A DNA stretch of 64,000 nt, from the NCBI RefSeq assembly GCF_003202035.1, contig NZ_QJKC01000002.1, forward strand, positions 124,001-188,000. The letters are read 5' to 3'. Origin of the DNA: Aquitalea magnusonii (GTDB lineage: Bacteria; Pseudomonadota; Gammaproteobacteria; Burkholderiales; Chromobacteriaceae). Of the stretch, positions 37,995 through 47,003 are shown in pieces (position 1 is the first letter of the stretch; the number at the start of each line of letters is the position of its first letter). The position numbers were made by a program, and so were the translations under genes. The notes beneath the pieces are model-generated. The model worked only from the letters and a program-made list of their open reading frames with translations. It ran no database searches and had not been told where the DNA came from.

Positions 37995-39374
37995 TCAGCA
38001 CGGAATTTCCGCGTTCTTGCGAGCGTAGAACCACCAGTTGATCAACACACAGCTGGCATAAAACAGGATGAAGGCATACAGCGCCGCCTCCACCCCGCCG
38101 GTCATGGCGATGGAGGTGCCATAGCTCTTGGGAATGAAGAAACCGCCATAAGCACCAATGGCACCGGAGAAGCCCAGCACGGCGGCGGCTTCACGCGTGG
38201 CATCGGCCTGCGCCTGCTTTTGTGCCGTCTCGCCCTTGCCCGCCAGCCGCTGGTGCAGGGTGAGGAAAATCACCGGCACCTGCATGAAGGTGGAACCATT
38301 GCCCAGCCCGGTCAGGGCAAACAGGCAGAGGAACATGGCAAAAAAGCCCTGGAAACTGCCGCCCTGGCCGGCATGCGGCAAAAAGCCCAGCACACCGCCC
38401 ACCGCCAGCATCATCAGCAGGAATACCGCCTGGGTCACCTTGGCGCCGCCGATCTTGTCTGCCAGCCAGCCGCCCACCGGACGGGCCAGCGCGCCCACCA
38501 GCGGGCCATAGAACACGTATTTGGTGGGATCGACATCCGGAAACTGACCTTTCATCAGCAGCGGGAAGCCGGCAGAGAAACCGATAAAGGAACCGAAGGT
38601 ACCGATATATAGCCAGCACATCAGCCAATTGTGCTTGCGACGGAAAATGACCACCTGGTCGGCAAACGAGGCCCGCGCCGAGGCAATGTCATTCATGCCC
38701 AGCCAGGCGGCGATGGTGGACAGCACGATAAAGGGCACCCAGACAAAGCCGGCGTTCTGCAGCCACATTTTCTTGTGTACCGCCCCCTTGATCCAGGTTT
38801 GTGCATCGCCGCCAAAGGCCCCGAACACCCCCATGGTAATCACCAGCGGCACCACGAACTGCACCAGCGACACCCCCAGATTACCCAGCCCGGCATTCAG
38901 GCCCAGCGCCGTACCCTTTTCCGCCTTGGGAAAAAAGAAGCTGATATTGGACATGGACGAACTGAAATTGCCGCCGCCAAAACCGCACAGCAAAGCCAGC
39001 ACCACCATGGTGATGTAGCTGGTGTTGGGGTCCTGCACGGCAAAACCGATGCCGATGGCCGGAATCAGCAGGCTGGCGGTGGAAATGGCCGTCCATTTGC
39101 GCCCGCCAAAAATGGGCACCATGAAGCTGTAAAAAATGCGCAGGGTGGCGCCGGACAAGGCCGGCAATGCCGCCAGCCAGAACAGCTGGTTTTGCGAATA
39201 GCCGAAACCGATATTCGGCATGTTCAGCACCGCCACGCTCCATACCTGCCAGATGACAAAGGCCAGCATCAGCGCCGGGATGGATATCCACAGATTGCGC
39301 CGCGCCACCGCCTTGCCTTGCTGTTGCCAGAATGCGGGATTTTCCGGTTCCCACCGGTTCAGTACATGTGACAT
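37995..39374 (-). CDS. narK: NarK2-type nitrate/nitrite transporter (second of pair)
   Basis: A 459-residue MFS transporter of the nitrate/nitrite porter family with twelve helices. It has the family glycine-rich signature region (CGFGGGNFSSSMSNISFFFP, about 135-154) and a second signature near FLPHAGQGGSFQGFF onward. NarK2 proteins usually exchange nitrate for nitrite. The ATG at 39374 follows AGGGAGG. It lies 53 bases after the first narK gene and shares its operon. Confidence 0.85.
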   Translation of the reverse strand: MSHVLNRWEPENPAFWQQQGKAVARRNLWISIPALMLAFVIWQVWSVAVLNMPNIGFGYSQNQLFWLAALPALSGATLRIFYSFMVPIFGGRKWTAISTASLLIPAIGIGFAVQDPNTSYITMVVLALLCGFGGGNFSSSMSNISFFFPKAEKGTALGLNAGLGNLGVSLVQFVVPLVITMGVFGAFGGDAQTWIKGAVHKKMWLQNAGFVWVPFIVLSTIAAWLGMNDIASARASFADQVVIFRRKHNWLMCWLYIGTFGSFIGFSAGFPLLMKGQFPDVDPTKYVFYGPLVGALARPVGGWLADKIGGAKVTQAVFLLMMLAVGGVLGFLPHAGQGGSFQGFFAMFLCLFALTGLGNGSTFMQVPVIFLTLHQRLAGKGETAQKQAQADATREAAAVLGFSGAIGAYGGFFIPKSYGTSIAMTGGVEAALYAFILFYASCVLINWWFYARKNAEIPC

Positions 39375-39427
39375 CAAGCCCTCCCTGACGGCATCTGTGG
39401 CCGTCAATCAAAAATTCGAAGACCAGC

Positions 39428-40681
39428 TCAGCCGGCCTGTCTGGCCATGGCGGCCGGCTCACGCCCGGCCTGTGCCTTGAAGGAAAAGTGCATCCACACC
39501 AGCGACACGCACACCGTGCCGTACAGCAGCATGAAGGCGCTGCTGCGCACACCGGTGATATCCAGCAACACCCCGAACAGGATGGGCAGCAGGAAACCGC
39601 CCATGCCGCCGGCCAGGCCCACCACGCCGGACACCGCGCCGATATTGTCGGGAAACTCATTGGCAATGAACTTGAACACCGAGGCCTTGCCGATGGCCAT
39701 GGCAATACCGACGGCAAACAGCACCAGCGTGAACAAGGTGACATTCAGACCGAGATGGAAGCGCTGCACACCGTGGGTGGTGCTGATGCTGAAGTCGGTT
39801 TGCGGATAGGACAGTATGAAAAACGCCACCCAGCACACCCACATCACCCCCCAGGTCACCCGGTAGGGGCCGAAGCGGTCGGACAGCCAGCCGCCCATCG
39901 CCCGCAGCACGCCGCCGGGCAGGGAGAAACAGGCCGCCAGAAACGCCGCATGCTTGATGTCGAAGCCGTATTCGCCGACGTAGTACTTGGTCATCCACAG
40001 CGCCAGCGCCACATAGCCGCCAAACACCACCGAGTAGTACTGGCAGTAGCGCAGCACCGCCGGGTCTTTCATCAGGGCCAGCTGCTGGCGCAGGCTGACC
40101 TTGCTGCTGACCAGATGGGACGGGTCCTGCCAGGAGAACAGCCAGAACAGGATGGCGGTAACCAGCATGATGATGGCGTACACCGTTGGCACCATTTGCC
40201 AGCCGGCCGCGGCGATGATGCCGGGGGCCACCAGCTTGGTGAGCGAGGATCCGGCATTGCCGGCCCCGAACACGCCCATGGCCATGCCCTGCTGCTCCGG
40301 CCTGAACCAGCGCGCCACATAGGGGGTGCCCACGGAAAACGCCCCGCCGGCCAGACCGACCAGCAGGCCGATGGCCAGGAACTGCCAGTAGGCGGTGGCG
40401 TACTGCATGATGAAAATAAAGGGCACACACACCAGCATCAGCACAAACATCACGATGCGGCCGCCAAAGCGGTCGGTCCAGATGCCCAGCGGCACCCGCA
40501 CCAGCGAACCGGACAGCACCGGGGTCGCTGCCAGGATGCCGAATTCGGTTTCGTTCAGGCCCAGATGCTGCTTGATGGGAATGCCCAGTACCGCAAACAT
40601 CATCCAGATCATGAAACAGATGGTAAATGCCAGTGTGCTGGACGCCAGCACGTTGTACTGCCTGAAGCGTGGGGAAGCCAT
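39428..40681 (-). CDS. narK: NarK1-type nitrate transporter (first of pair)
   Basis: A 417-residue, twelve-helix MFS protein of the nitrate porter family, likely a nitrate/proton symporter by comparison with NarK1 proteins. Family motifs are VRVPLGIWTDRFGGRIVMF (MFS motif A, about 60-78) and the glycine-rich LAGGAFSVGTPYVARWF (about 107-123), plus VVGLAGGMGGFLLPILFG near the C terminus. Nitrate-binding arginines are in RVPLGIW and ARWFRPE. The second ATG is used because GCGGAGCAAGG lies before it. Confidence 0.87.
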   Translation of the reverse strand: MASPRFRQYNVLASSTLAFTICFMIWMMFAVLGIPIKQHLGLNETEFGILAATPVLSGSLVRVPLGIWTDRFGGRIVMFVLMLVCVPFIFIMQYATAYWQFLAIGLLVGLAGGAFSVGTPYVARWFRPEQQGMAMGVFGAGNAGSSLTKLVAPGIIAAAGWQMVPTVYAIIMLVTAILFWLFSWQDPSHLVSSKVSLRQQLALMKDPAVLRYCQYYSVVFGGYVALALWMTKYYVGEYGFDIKHAAFLAACFSLPGGVLRAMGGWLSDRFGPYRVTWGVMWVCWVAFFILSYPQTDFSISTTHGVQRFHLGLNVTLFTLVLFAVGIAMAIGKASVFKFIANEFPDNIGAVSGVVGLAGGMGGFLLPILFGVLLDITGVRSSAFMLLYGTVCVSLVWMHFSFKAQAGREPAAMARQAG

Positions 40682-40984
40682 GGTGCCTTGCTCCGCAATG
40701 GGGATAGCAGGCATTTAACCCTGATACGCACACGGGAAATATTCGCCGATAGCAGCAAGGCGCGCGGCATGAGGAGCTAGCCCGACCCTGCAGATGGGGA
40801 AGCCGGACTAATCACAAAGTAGCATGCCACCCTGCCCGGCCTTGCCCGGAGCCGCCTGCCCTGGCCATGCCACGCTGCCACGCCCTACCCCTTCCGGAGA
40901 ATTGCTGTCCACAAGGCCAGCCGGTATTGTTAGCAGTATTGCCTGCGGCAACGCACACCACCCGCCACCCGGACGCCCAGCACC
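40682..40984. other. Divergent promoter region between narK and narX
   Basis: Of about 300 bases, 40777-40787 holds CTAGCCCGACC and 40803-40813 holds CCGGACTAATC, similar to motifs before dnr and narG. One heptamer TACCCCT (near 40885) fits the NarL half-site pattern TACYYMT. No FNR box with both half sites was found. Control of both genes by NarL is likely on general grounds only. Confidence 0.35.
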
Positions 40985-42892
40985 ATGATGCTCTACCAGA
41001 CCCCGCGCCTGCGCAGCCTGTCCACCAAGCTGCTGATGCTGACCATCGCCTGGCTGCTGCTGGCGATGACCTCCATCGGCTACACCCTGATCCTGTCGTG
41101 GAAGCTGGAAGGTGGCGCCGCCGCCATCAATGACGCCGGCAGCCTGCGCATGCGCAGCTACCATATCGCGCTGCAAGTGAGCGAAGGCGCCGCACTGGCC
41201 ACCATTCATGCCGAGGAGCAGCAGTTTGCCGCCATCCTGGCCCGGCTGAAACAGGGCGACCCGGCACGGCCGCTGTTCCTGCCGGACAATGCCACGGTCA
41301 GACAGCAGGTCAGCGATATCGAGCGCTCCTGGCAGACAGACATGCTGCCACTGCTGGAAAACGCAGCCCGCCAGCATGCCGGCCAGCGCCAGATGGAAAG
41401 CCCGGCCATCGCCCGCTTTGTCAACCGCATCGACCGCCTGGTGAAACTGGTGGAAGAAGACAACTCCCGCAACACCACCCTGCTGCGCTTCTTCCAGATG
41501 GCGCTGATCGCCATGGCCATCATCGGCTCGTTCAGCATGATGTTCTTGTTGTTCCTGCTGGTGATCCGCCCGCTCAACACCCTGGGCGAAGGCATGCTGC
41601 GGCTGCGCGACGGCAATCTGGATGCGCGGGTCAGCGTGGACAACAATGATGAATTCGCCACCATTGCCACCGGCTTCAACCAGATGGCCGACCGCCTGCA
41701 AGACCTGTACGCCACGCTGGAGCAGAAAGTGGCCGACAAGACCCGTTCGGTGGAATACAAGAACCGCCAGCTGGCCGCCCTGTATAACGTCACCGCCTTC
41801 CTGCATGACTCGCACAGCCTGGCCGACATGTGCAGCGGTTTCATCGAGCGGCTGATCGAACTGACGGGCGCGGACGCGGGCAGCGTGCGGCTGGTGGATT
41901 TCAAGCGCGGTCGGCTGGAGCTGACCGCCCAGCGCGGCCTGCCGGCCGAACTGCAGGAAGAGGACGATTGCGCCACCCTCAACGGCTGCCTGTGTGGCGA
42001 TACCGTGCCGCAGCCCTTCTCGGTGCTGCATCGCTTCGACCAGTTGCCGGCCGCCACGGAAAAACACTGCCAGCGCGCCGGCTTTTCCAGCATTGCCGTG
42101 TTCCACATCCGGCATAACCAGAGCAATGTCGGCATTTTCACCCTGTACTTTTATCAGGATCCCAAGCTGGCCACGCAAGACCAGTTCCTGCTGGAAACCC
42201 TGGGCAGCCACCTGGGGGTGGCGGTGGAAAACCACAGGCTGGCAGCGCGCGACCGCCAGTTTGCGGTATCGGAAGAACGCAACCTGATGGCCCAGGGCCT
42301 GCACGACAGCATTGCCCAGTCGCTGTCCTTTCTGAATCTGCAAGTGCAGATGCTGGACGCCGCGCTGGCCGAGCAGCAGATGGAGCAGGCGCAGGAAAAC
42401 CTTGGCTTCATCCGTGCCGGGGTGCAGGAATGTTATGAGGATGTGCGCGAACTGCTGCTGAACTTCCGCACCCGCATCAGCAAGGAAGACTTTCCCGACG
42501 CCGTGCGCACCCTGCTGGAGCGCTTTGAAAAACAGACCCACATCCCCACCCAGCTGCACATGAGCGGCGACGGGCTGGCACTCAATCCCCAGCAACAGCT
42601 GCAGCTGATCTTCATCCTGCAAGAAGCGCTGTCCAATGTGCGCAAGCATGCCCAGGCGCAGCGCGTGCGCATCGACATCCTCAACCATGCCGACTTCAGC
42701 ATGAGCATACGGGACGACGGCTGCGGCTTTGACGAACAGAGCGTGGCCAGCCGCCGCGCCAGCCATGTCGGGCTATCCATCATGCAGGAGCGCGCGGCCC
42801 GCATTCGCAGCCAGATCAGCATTCACCCCCATCCGCACGGCGGCACCGAAGTACAATTGCTGCTGCCACAAAGTGAAAGACAAGCCGCATGA
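40985..42892 (+). CDS. narX: NarX-type nitrate/nitrite sensor histidine kinase
   Basis: A 635-residue membrane kinase. A first helix (about 15-37) leads to the periplasmic sensor with the P-box NDAGSLRMRSYHIALQ (about 49-64), whose arginine binds nitrate. A second helix (about 170-195), HAMP (about 195-245), a GAF-like domain, and a HisKA_3/HATPase module with phospho-acceptor histidine in MAQGLHDSIAQSLSFL follow. It ends with an ATP-binding N box (EALSNVRKHAQA) and DDGCGFD. It overlaps narL by four bases. Confidence 0.95.
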   Translation: MMLYQTPRLRSLSTKLLMLTIAWLLLAMTSIGYTLILSWKLEGGAAAINDAGSLRMRSYHIALQVSEGAALATIHAEEQQFAAILARLKQGDPARPLFLPDNATVRQQVSDIERSWQTDMLPLLENAARQHAGQRQMESPAIARFVNRIDRLVKLVEEDNSRNTTLLRFFQMALIAMAIIGSFSMMFLLFLLVIRPLNTLGEGMLRLRDGNLDARVSVDNNDEFATIATGFNQMADRLQDLYATLEQKVADKTRSVEYKNRQLAALYNVTAFLHDSHSLADMCSGFIERLIELTGADAGSVRLVDFKRGRLELTAQRGLPAELQEEDDCATLNGCLCGDTVPQPFSVLHRFDQLPAATEKHCQRAGFSSIAVFHIRHNQSNVGIFTLYFYQDPKLATQDQFLLETLGSHLGVAVENHRLAARDRQFAVSEERNLMAQGLHDSIAQSLSFLNLQVQMLDAALAEQQMEQAQENLGFIRAGVQECYEDVRELLLNFRTRISKEDFPDAVRTLLERFEKQTHIPTQLHMSGDGLALNPQQQLQLIFILQEALSNVRKHAQAQRVRIDILNHADFSMSIRDDGCGFDEQSVASRRASHVGLSIMQERAARIRSQISIHPHPHGGTEVQLLLPQSERQAA

Positions 42893-43545
42893 CACCCATC
42901 CGCATCTTGCTGGTCGACGACCACACCCTGTTCCGCAGCGGCCTGAAGGCGCTGCTGCAACGCCAAAGTGATTTCGACATCATTGGCGAAGCCGCCGATG
43001 GCCTGGAAGGGGTGAAACTGTGCGAACAGCTGAAGCCGGACGTGGTCCTGCTGGATATCGACATGCCACAAATGAACGGGCGCGAGGCGCTGGCACAAAT
43101 CATGGTCAGCCAGCCGCAGCTGGCGGTGCTGATGCTCACGGTATCGGAAGACGGTGAAGACCTGGCCGAATGCCTGAAGCTGGGCGCACGCGGCTATCTG
43201 CTGAAAAACATCAATGCCGACTTCCTGCTGGCCAGCATTCGCCGCGCCGTGGATGGCGACAGCGTGCTGTCACCGGAAATGACCTCGCGCCTGCTGCAGC
43301 AGCTACGCAGCGCCGACACCCAGAAAAGCAAGCCGACCGGGCTGGAGCAACTGACCCAGCGCGAAAGGGAAATCCTCGCCTGGCTCAGCCGCGGCATCAG
43401 CAACAAGGAAATCGCCCGCGCGCTGGATCTGGCCGAGAGCACCATCAAGGTGCATGTGCAGAACATCCTGCGCAAACTCAACCTCAATGGCCGGGTACAG
43501 GCCGCGCTGTTTGCCGTGGAGCACGGGCTGGACAAGCTGCCCTGA
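42889..43545 (+). CDS. narL: NarL response regulator
   Basis: A 218-residue LuxR/NarL regulator. The receiver domain has phospho-acceptor Asp56 in VVLLDIDMP and acidic pocket residues in LLVDDH. The C-terminal helix-turn-helix is LTQREREILAWLSRGISNKE (about 155-174) through STIKVHVQNILRKL. Phosphorylated by NarX in nitrate or nitrite, it should control narK, narG and possibly dnr. It overlaps narX. Confidence 0.95.
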   Translation: MTPIRILLVDDHTLFRSGLKALLQRQSDFDIIGEAADGLEGVKLCEQLKPDVVLLDIDMPQMNGREALAQIMVSQPQLAVLMLTVSEDGEDLAECLKLGARGYLLKNINADFLLASIRRAVDGDSVLSPEMTSRLLQQLRSADTQKSKPTGLEQLTQREREILAWLSRGISNKEIARALDLAESTIKVHVQNILRKLNLNGRVQAALFAVEHGLDKLP

Positions 43546-43593
43546 AGCCGGGGCGGCTGCCGCCCTTTCTTCCCGGCCCCCTACTCCCTCAGA

Positions 43594-43618
43594 CCTAGCC
43601 AAAACCCCACTACCGACC
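43594..43618. promoter_or_regulatory. CCTAGCC...CTACCGACC element before moaA
   Basis: CCTAGCC at 43594-43600 and CTACCGACC at 43610-43618 resemble the repeat between dnr and nirN (8402-8416), where CTACCGACC and CTAGTCC occur. This may be a shared regulator site in the moaA leader. Confidence 0.3.
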
Positions 43619-43678
43619 AACTGGCAAGCCCGGCGGATGCGCCTACACTCTGGCCATTCTCCCCTCAGAGGGTCAGCC

Positions 43679-44653
43679 ATGTTACGCGACCGTTTTGGCA
43701 GAAGCATCGACTATCTGCGGCTATCCGTTACCGACCGCTGCGATCTGCGCTGCAGCTACTGCATACCCAAGGGTTTCAAGAACTTTGAAGAACCGGCCAA
43801 CTGGCTGGACTTTGCCGAAATCCAGCGGGTAGTGGCGGCCTTTGCCCGCCTTGGCTGCCACCGCTTCCGCCTGACCGGTGGCGAACCGCTGCTCAGGCGC
43901 AATCTGCCGGCACTGGTCAGCAGGCTGGCCAGCCTGCCCGGCGTGGACGACCTGTCACTCAGCACCAATGGCACCCAGCTGGCCGGCCAGGCCGGCGCGC
44001 TCAAGGCGGCGGGCCTGCAGCGGCTCAATGTCAGCCTGGACTCGCTGCGGCGGGACTGTGTGGCCAGCATCAGCGGCAGCGACAGTCTGGAACAGGTCTT
44101 GCAGGGTTTGTCCGTCGCCCGTGCCGCCGGCTTCAGCAGCATCAAGATCAATATGGTGCCGCTGGCCGGCATCAACGACCGCGACATCGACGCCATGCTG
44201 GCTTACTGCAAGGCACACGGTTTCATCCTGCGCCTGATCGAAGCCATGCCCATGGGCCATACCGGCCAGCAAGCAGACGGGCTGGATTTGTCACAGCTGC
44301 TGCACAGCCTGAGCCAGCGCCACGGCCTGACTCCCAGCGCAGTCAGCCTGGGCGGCGGGCCGGCCCGCTACTGGCAAAGCCCGGACGGCAGCTGCACGCT
44401 GGGGCTGATTACACCGATGTCGCAGCATTTCTGCGCCAGTTGCAACCGGGTACGGCTGTCGGTGGATGGCACCTTGTATATGTGCCTGGGGCAGGAGGAA
44501 AAGCTGGCGCTACGCCCGCTACTGCGCGCCGGCTGCAGCGACGCCGAGCTGGAAGCGGCTATCCGTGCCGCCATCGAACTGAAGCCGGAAAAACACGAAT
44601 TCATCCAGCAGCCCCAACAGGTGGTGCGTTTCATGTCGATGACCGGCGGCTGA
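43679..44653 (+). CDS. moaA: MoaA, GTP 3',8-cyclase of molybdenum cofactor synthesis
   Basis: A 324-residue radical SAM enzyme. The N-terminal cluster motif is C21-x3-C25-x2-C28 (CDLRCSYC), with TGGEPLLRR following. The C-terminal cluster cysteines are in FCASCNRVRLSVDGTLYMC. It ends in the double glycine required for activity. It converts GTP to the 3',8-cyclo intermediate for the molybdopterin that NarG needs. It follows narL by 133 bases. It is probably a nitrate-responsive copy, which only a genome search can confirm. Confidence 0.92.
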   Translation: MLRDRFGRSIDYLRLSVTDRCDLRCSYCIPKGFKNFEEPANWLDFAEIQRVVAAFARLGCHRFRLTGGEPLLRRNLPALVSRLASLPGVDDLSLSTNGTQLAGQAGALKAAGLQRLNVSLDSLRRDCVASISGSDSLEQVLQGLSVARAAGFSSIKINMVPLAGINDRDIDAMLAYCKAHGFILRLIEAMPMGHTGQQADGLDLSQLLHSLSQRHGLTPSAVSLGGGPARYWQSPDGSCTLGLITPMSQHFCASCNRVRLSVDGTLYMCLGQEEKLALRPLLRAGCSDAELEAAIRAAIELKPEKHEFIQQPQQVVRFMSMTGG

Positions 44654-44686
44654 TGCGGCCACCCCAGGCAGCCTGTGGCGGGCGCT

Positions 44687-45649
44687 TCAGCTTGCTGCCA
44701 GGCCGCGGGCATAGGCCTGCGCCAACTCTTTGTCGCTCAGGACCAAATCCGCACCGCCCGTCAGCCGCTCCACCGCCAGGTCGATGAATCGGCGCACGCG
44801 GGCAGGCTGGGCGGCGCGGCTGCCGTAATAGACAAACAGGCTGTAGTGATCGGCCATGTGCTCCAGCAGAATGGGCAGCAGCCGGCCACTGCGGATCAGC
44901 GGGGCCGCCGTCGGGCCCGCCAACTGGCCGATCACCTCGCCGGCCAGCACCGCGCGCAACTCCATGGCTTCGTCATTGGTGCAGAAGGCCGGATTGATCG
45001 GCTGATCCTGCATGCCATCGCCCACCCTTACCCGCCACGGCACCACGCGACCATCACTGGCGCGGCGAAAAGCGCTGCAGCGATGCGCGCCAAGCTCGTA
45101 CAGGCTGTGCGGAATGCCGTACTTGCGCAGATAGCTGGGCGCGGCGCAGATAATCAGCTGCATGGGAAACAAGCGCCTGGCCACCAGCCCTTCCTGTGGC
45201 GAGTTTCCCAGCCGGAAGCCGACATCGATACGGTCTTCCACCCAGTTGCCAATGCGGTCATCCAGTTGCACATCCAGCTGCACTTCCGGGTAGAGCCGGC
45301 AGTATTCGTCCATCACCGGCCCGATCACCGCCTGCAACATGGTACGCGGGCCGACGATGCGCAAAGGCCCGGCCAGCTCGTCCTTGGTCTGGCGCACCGC
45401 CGACAGCGCCTGCTGAAAACCGATCAGCGAGGGATGCACCGCCTCCAGAAAGCGCTGGCCCTCCTCGGTGAGTGACATGCTGCGGGTGGTGCGATGAAAC
45501 AGCCTCACCCCCAGGTGTTGCTCCAGCTGCCCCAGCGCCTTGCTGGCCGCTTGCGGCGAGATCTGCTGGGCCGCGGCAGCCTTGCTCAGGCTGCCAAACT
45601 CGGCGGTACGCACAAAGGTGGTGATGGAGCGCAGCTCGTTCATGGACAT
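44687..45649 (-). CDS. LysR-family transcriptional regulator
   Basis: A 320-residue regulator. The N-terminal helix-turn-helix (about 5-62) includes FGSLSKAAAAQQISPQAASK and LEQHLGVRLFHRTTR. The effector domain follows (GPLRIVGPRTMLQ, then DVQLDDRIGNWVEDRIDVGFR). The ATG at 45649 has AGGATT upstream. It is divergent from an alcohol dehydrogenase gene and probably regulates it through the A/T-rich palindrome at 45690-45703. Convergent with moaA. Confidence 0.88.
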   Translation of the reverse strand: MSMNELRSITTFVRTAEFGSLSKAAAAQQISPQAASKALGQLEQHLGVRLFHRTTRSMSLTEEGQRFLEAVHPSLIGFQQALSAVRQTKDELAGPLRIVGPRTMLQAVIGPVMDEYCRLYPEVQLDVQLDDRIGNWVEDRIDVGFRLGNSPQEGLVARRLFPMQLIICAAPSYLRKYGIPHSLYELGAHRCSAFRRASDGRVVPWRVRVGDGMQDQPINPAFCTNDEAMELRAVLAGEVIGQLAGPTAAPLIRSGRLLPILLEHMADHYSLFVYYGSRAAQPARVRRFIDLAVERLTGGADLVLSDKELAQAYARGLAAS

Positions 45650-45689
45650 GGTTCAATCCTGCCGCTGAATTAACATGGAAAAGTTGTAA

Positions 45690-45703
45690 ATTATTCAAAT
45701 AAT
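45690..45703. promoter_or_regulatory. A/T-rich dyad in the LysR/alcohol dehydrogenase divergent promoter
   Basis: ATTATTCAAATAAT, six-base arms around a CA centre, contains the T-N11-A pattern usual for LysR boxes. It lies 40 bases from the LysR start and about 80 from the dehydrogenase start. Confidence 0.45.
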
Positions 45704-45784
45704 AATGCGCTAGTTTAATGTATCGCAGGAAATTAAAGTGAGGCCCATCAATAGCAGCGGCCCCAGGGGCAGCGGAGCATACCC

Positions 45785-46933
45785 ATGGACAACTTTACTT
45801 TCTTCAATCCCACCAGGATCGACTTCGGCACCGGCAAGGAACAGCTGATCGGCCAGCATCTGGCAGAGCACGGCATTAAAAAGGTGCTGCTCTGTTTTGG
45901 TAGCGAGCGCATCAAGCGCGACGGCCTGTTCCAGACCGTGAGCCAAAGCCTGGCCGGGCAAGGCATCGAATTCATCGAATTTGGCGGCATTGTCAGCAAT
46001 CCGCTGCTGTCAAAAGTGCGCGAAGGCATTGCCCTGGCACGCCGGCATCAGGTGGATGCGCTACTGAGCGTAGGCGGCGGCTCGGTGCTGGACAGCAGCA
46101 AGGCCATTGCCGCCGGCCAGCCTTATGCCGGTGATGTATGGGATCTGTTTATCGGCAAGGCCACCATCGACTCGGCATTGCCGGTGTTTTCCATCCTCAC
46201 CCTGGCCGCCACCGGCAGCGAGATGAATGACGGTGCGGTGGTGACCAACGAGGACAGCAAGGAAAAGTTTGCCATCCAGTCGCTACATCTGTTTCCGCGG
46301 CTATCCATCGTCAATCCGGCCCTGATGCAGACCGTGTCACGCGACTATCTGGTCTACTCGGCCGCCGACATCATTGCCCATTGCATCGAAGGCTATTTCA
46401 CCGCCACGCTGCAGCCCACCCTGCACTCGCGCCTGGTGGAAGCCCTCGTCAACACCGTGATCGACACCACGGAAACCCTGCTGGACAATCCGGCCGACTA
46501 CGCCGCGCGCGCCGAGTTTGCCTGGGCCGCCTCCCAGGCGCTGAATGGCGTGCTCTATGCCGGCAGCGCCGGATTCAGCTACCCGAACCACATGATCGAA
46601 CACGCCTTGTCGGCACTGTTCAATGTGCCGCATGGCGCGGGCCTGTCGGTGATCATGCCGGCCTGGATGAAGTGGTACCACGGCCGCAATCCGGCACAGT
46701 TCCAGCGCTTCGCCCAGCAGGTATTCGCGGTTGATACTCCGCTGCAGGGCATTGCCGCACTGGAAGCCTGGTTCGACAAGATCGGCACCCCGACGCGCCT
46801 GTCGCAACTGGGCATTAGCGAGGCCGATTTGCCCGCCATTACCGATGTGGTGCTGGGCAATGCCCAGTGGTTCGGCATTGCCGGGCTCTACACCCGCGAT
46901 GCGGTGGCCGAAATCCTGCAACTGGCACGATAA
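45785..46933 (+). CDS. Iron-containing alcohol dehydrogenase
   Basis: A 382-residue family III (Fe-type) alcohol dehydrogenase, similar to YqhD/BdhA NADPH-dependent aldehyde reductases. It has the nucleotide loop GGGSVLDSSKAIAAG (about 98-112) and metal ligands in DIIAHCIEGYF (Asp, His near 195-200) and HMIEHALSALFNVPHGAG (His near 262 and 276). It starts after GGAG and likely reduces reactive aldehydes. The following MFS gene begins 70 bases later. Confidence 0.88.
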   Translation: MDNFTFFNPTRIDFGTGKEQLIGQHLAEHGIKKVLLCFGSERIKRDGLFQTVSQSLAGQGIEFIEFGGIVSNPLLSKVREGIALARRHQVDALLSVGGGSVLDSSKAIAAGQPYAGDVWDLFIGKATIDSALPVFSILTLAATGSEMNDGAVVTNEDSKEKFAIQSLHLFPRLSIVNPALMQTVSRDYLVYSAADIIAHCIEGYFTATLQPTLHSRLVEALVNTVIDTTETLLDNPADYAARAEFAWAASQALNGVLYAGSAGFSYPNHMIEHALSALFNVPHGAGLSVIMPAWMKWYHGRNPAQFQRFAQQVFAVDTPLQGIAALEAWFDKIGTPTRLSQLGISEADLPAITDVVLGNAQWFGIAGLYTRDAVAEILQLAR

Positions 46934-47003
46934 GAAAATCATGCCTGCTGCGGATCGAGCGCAACCCTACCCACATCGGGCCAAGCCCGGGAACAAGCCG
47001 CAA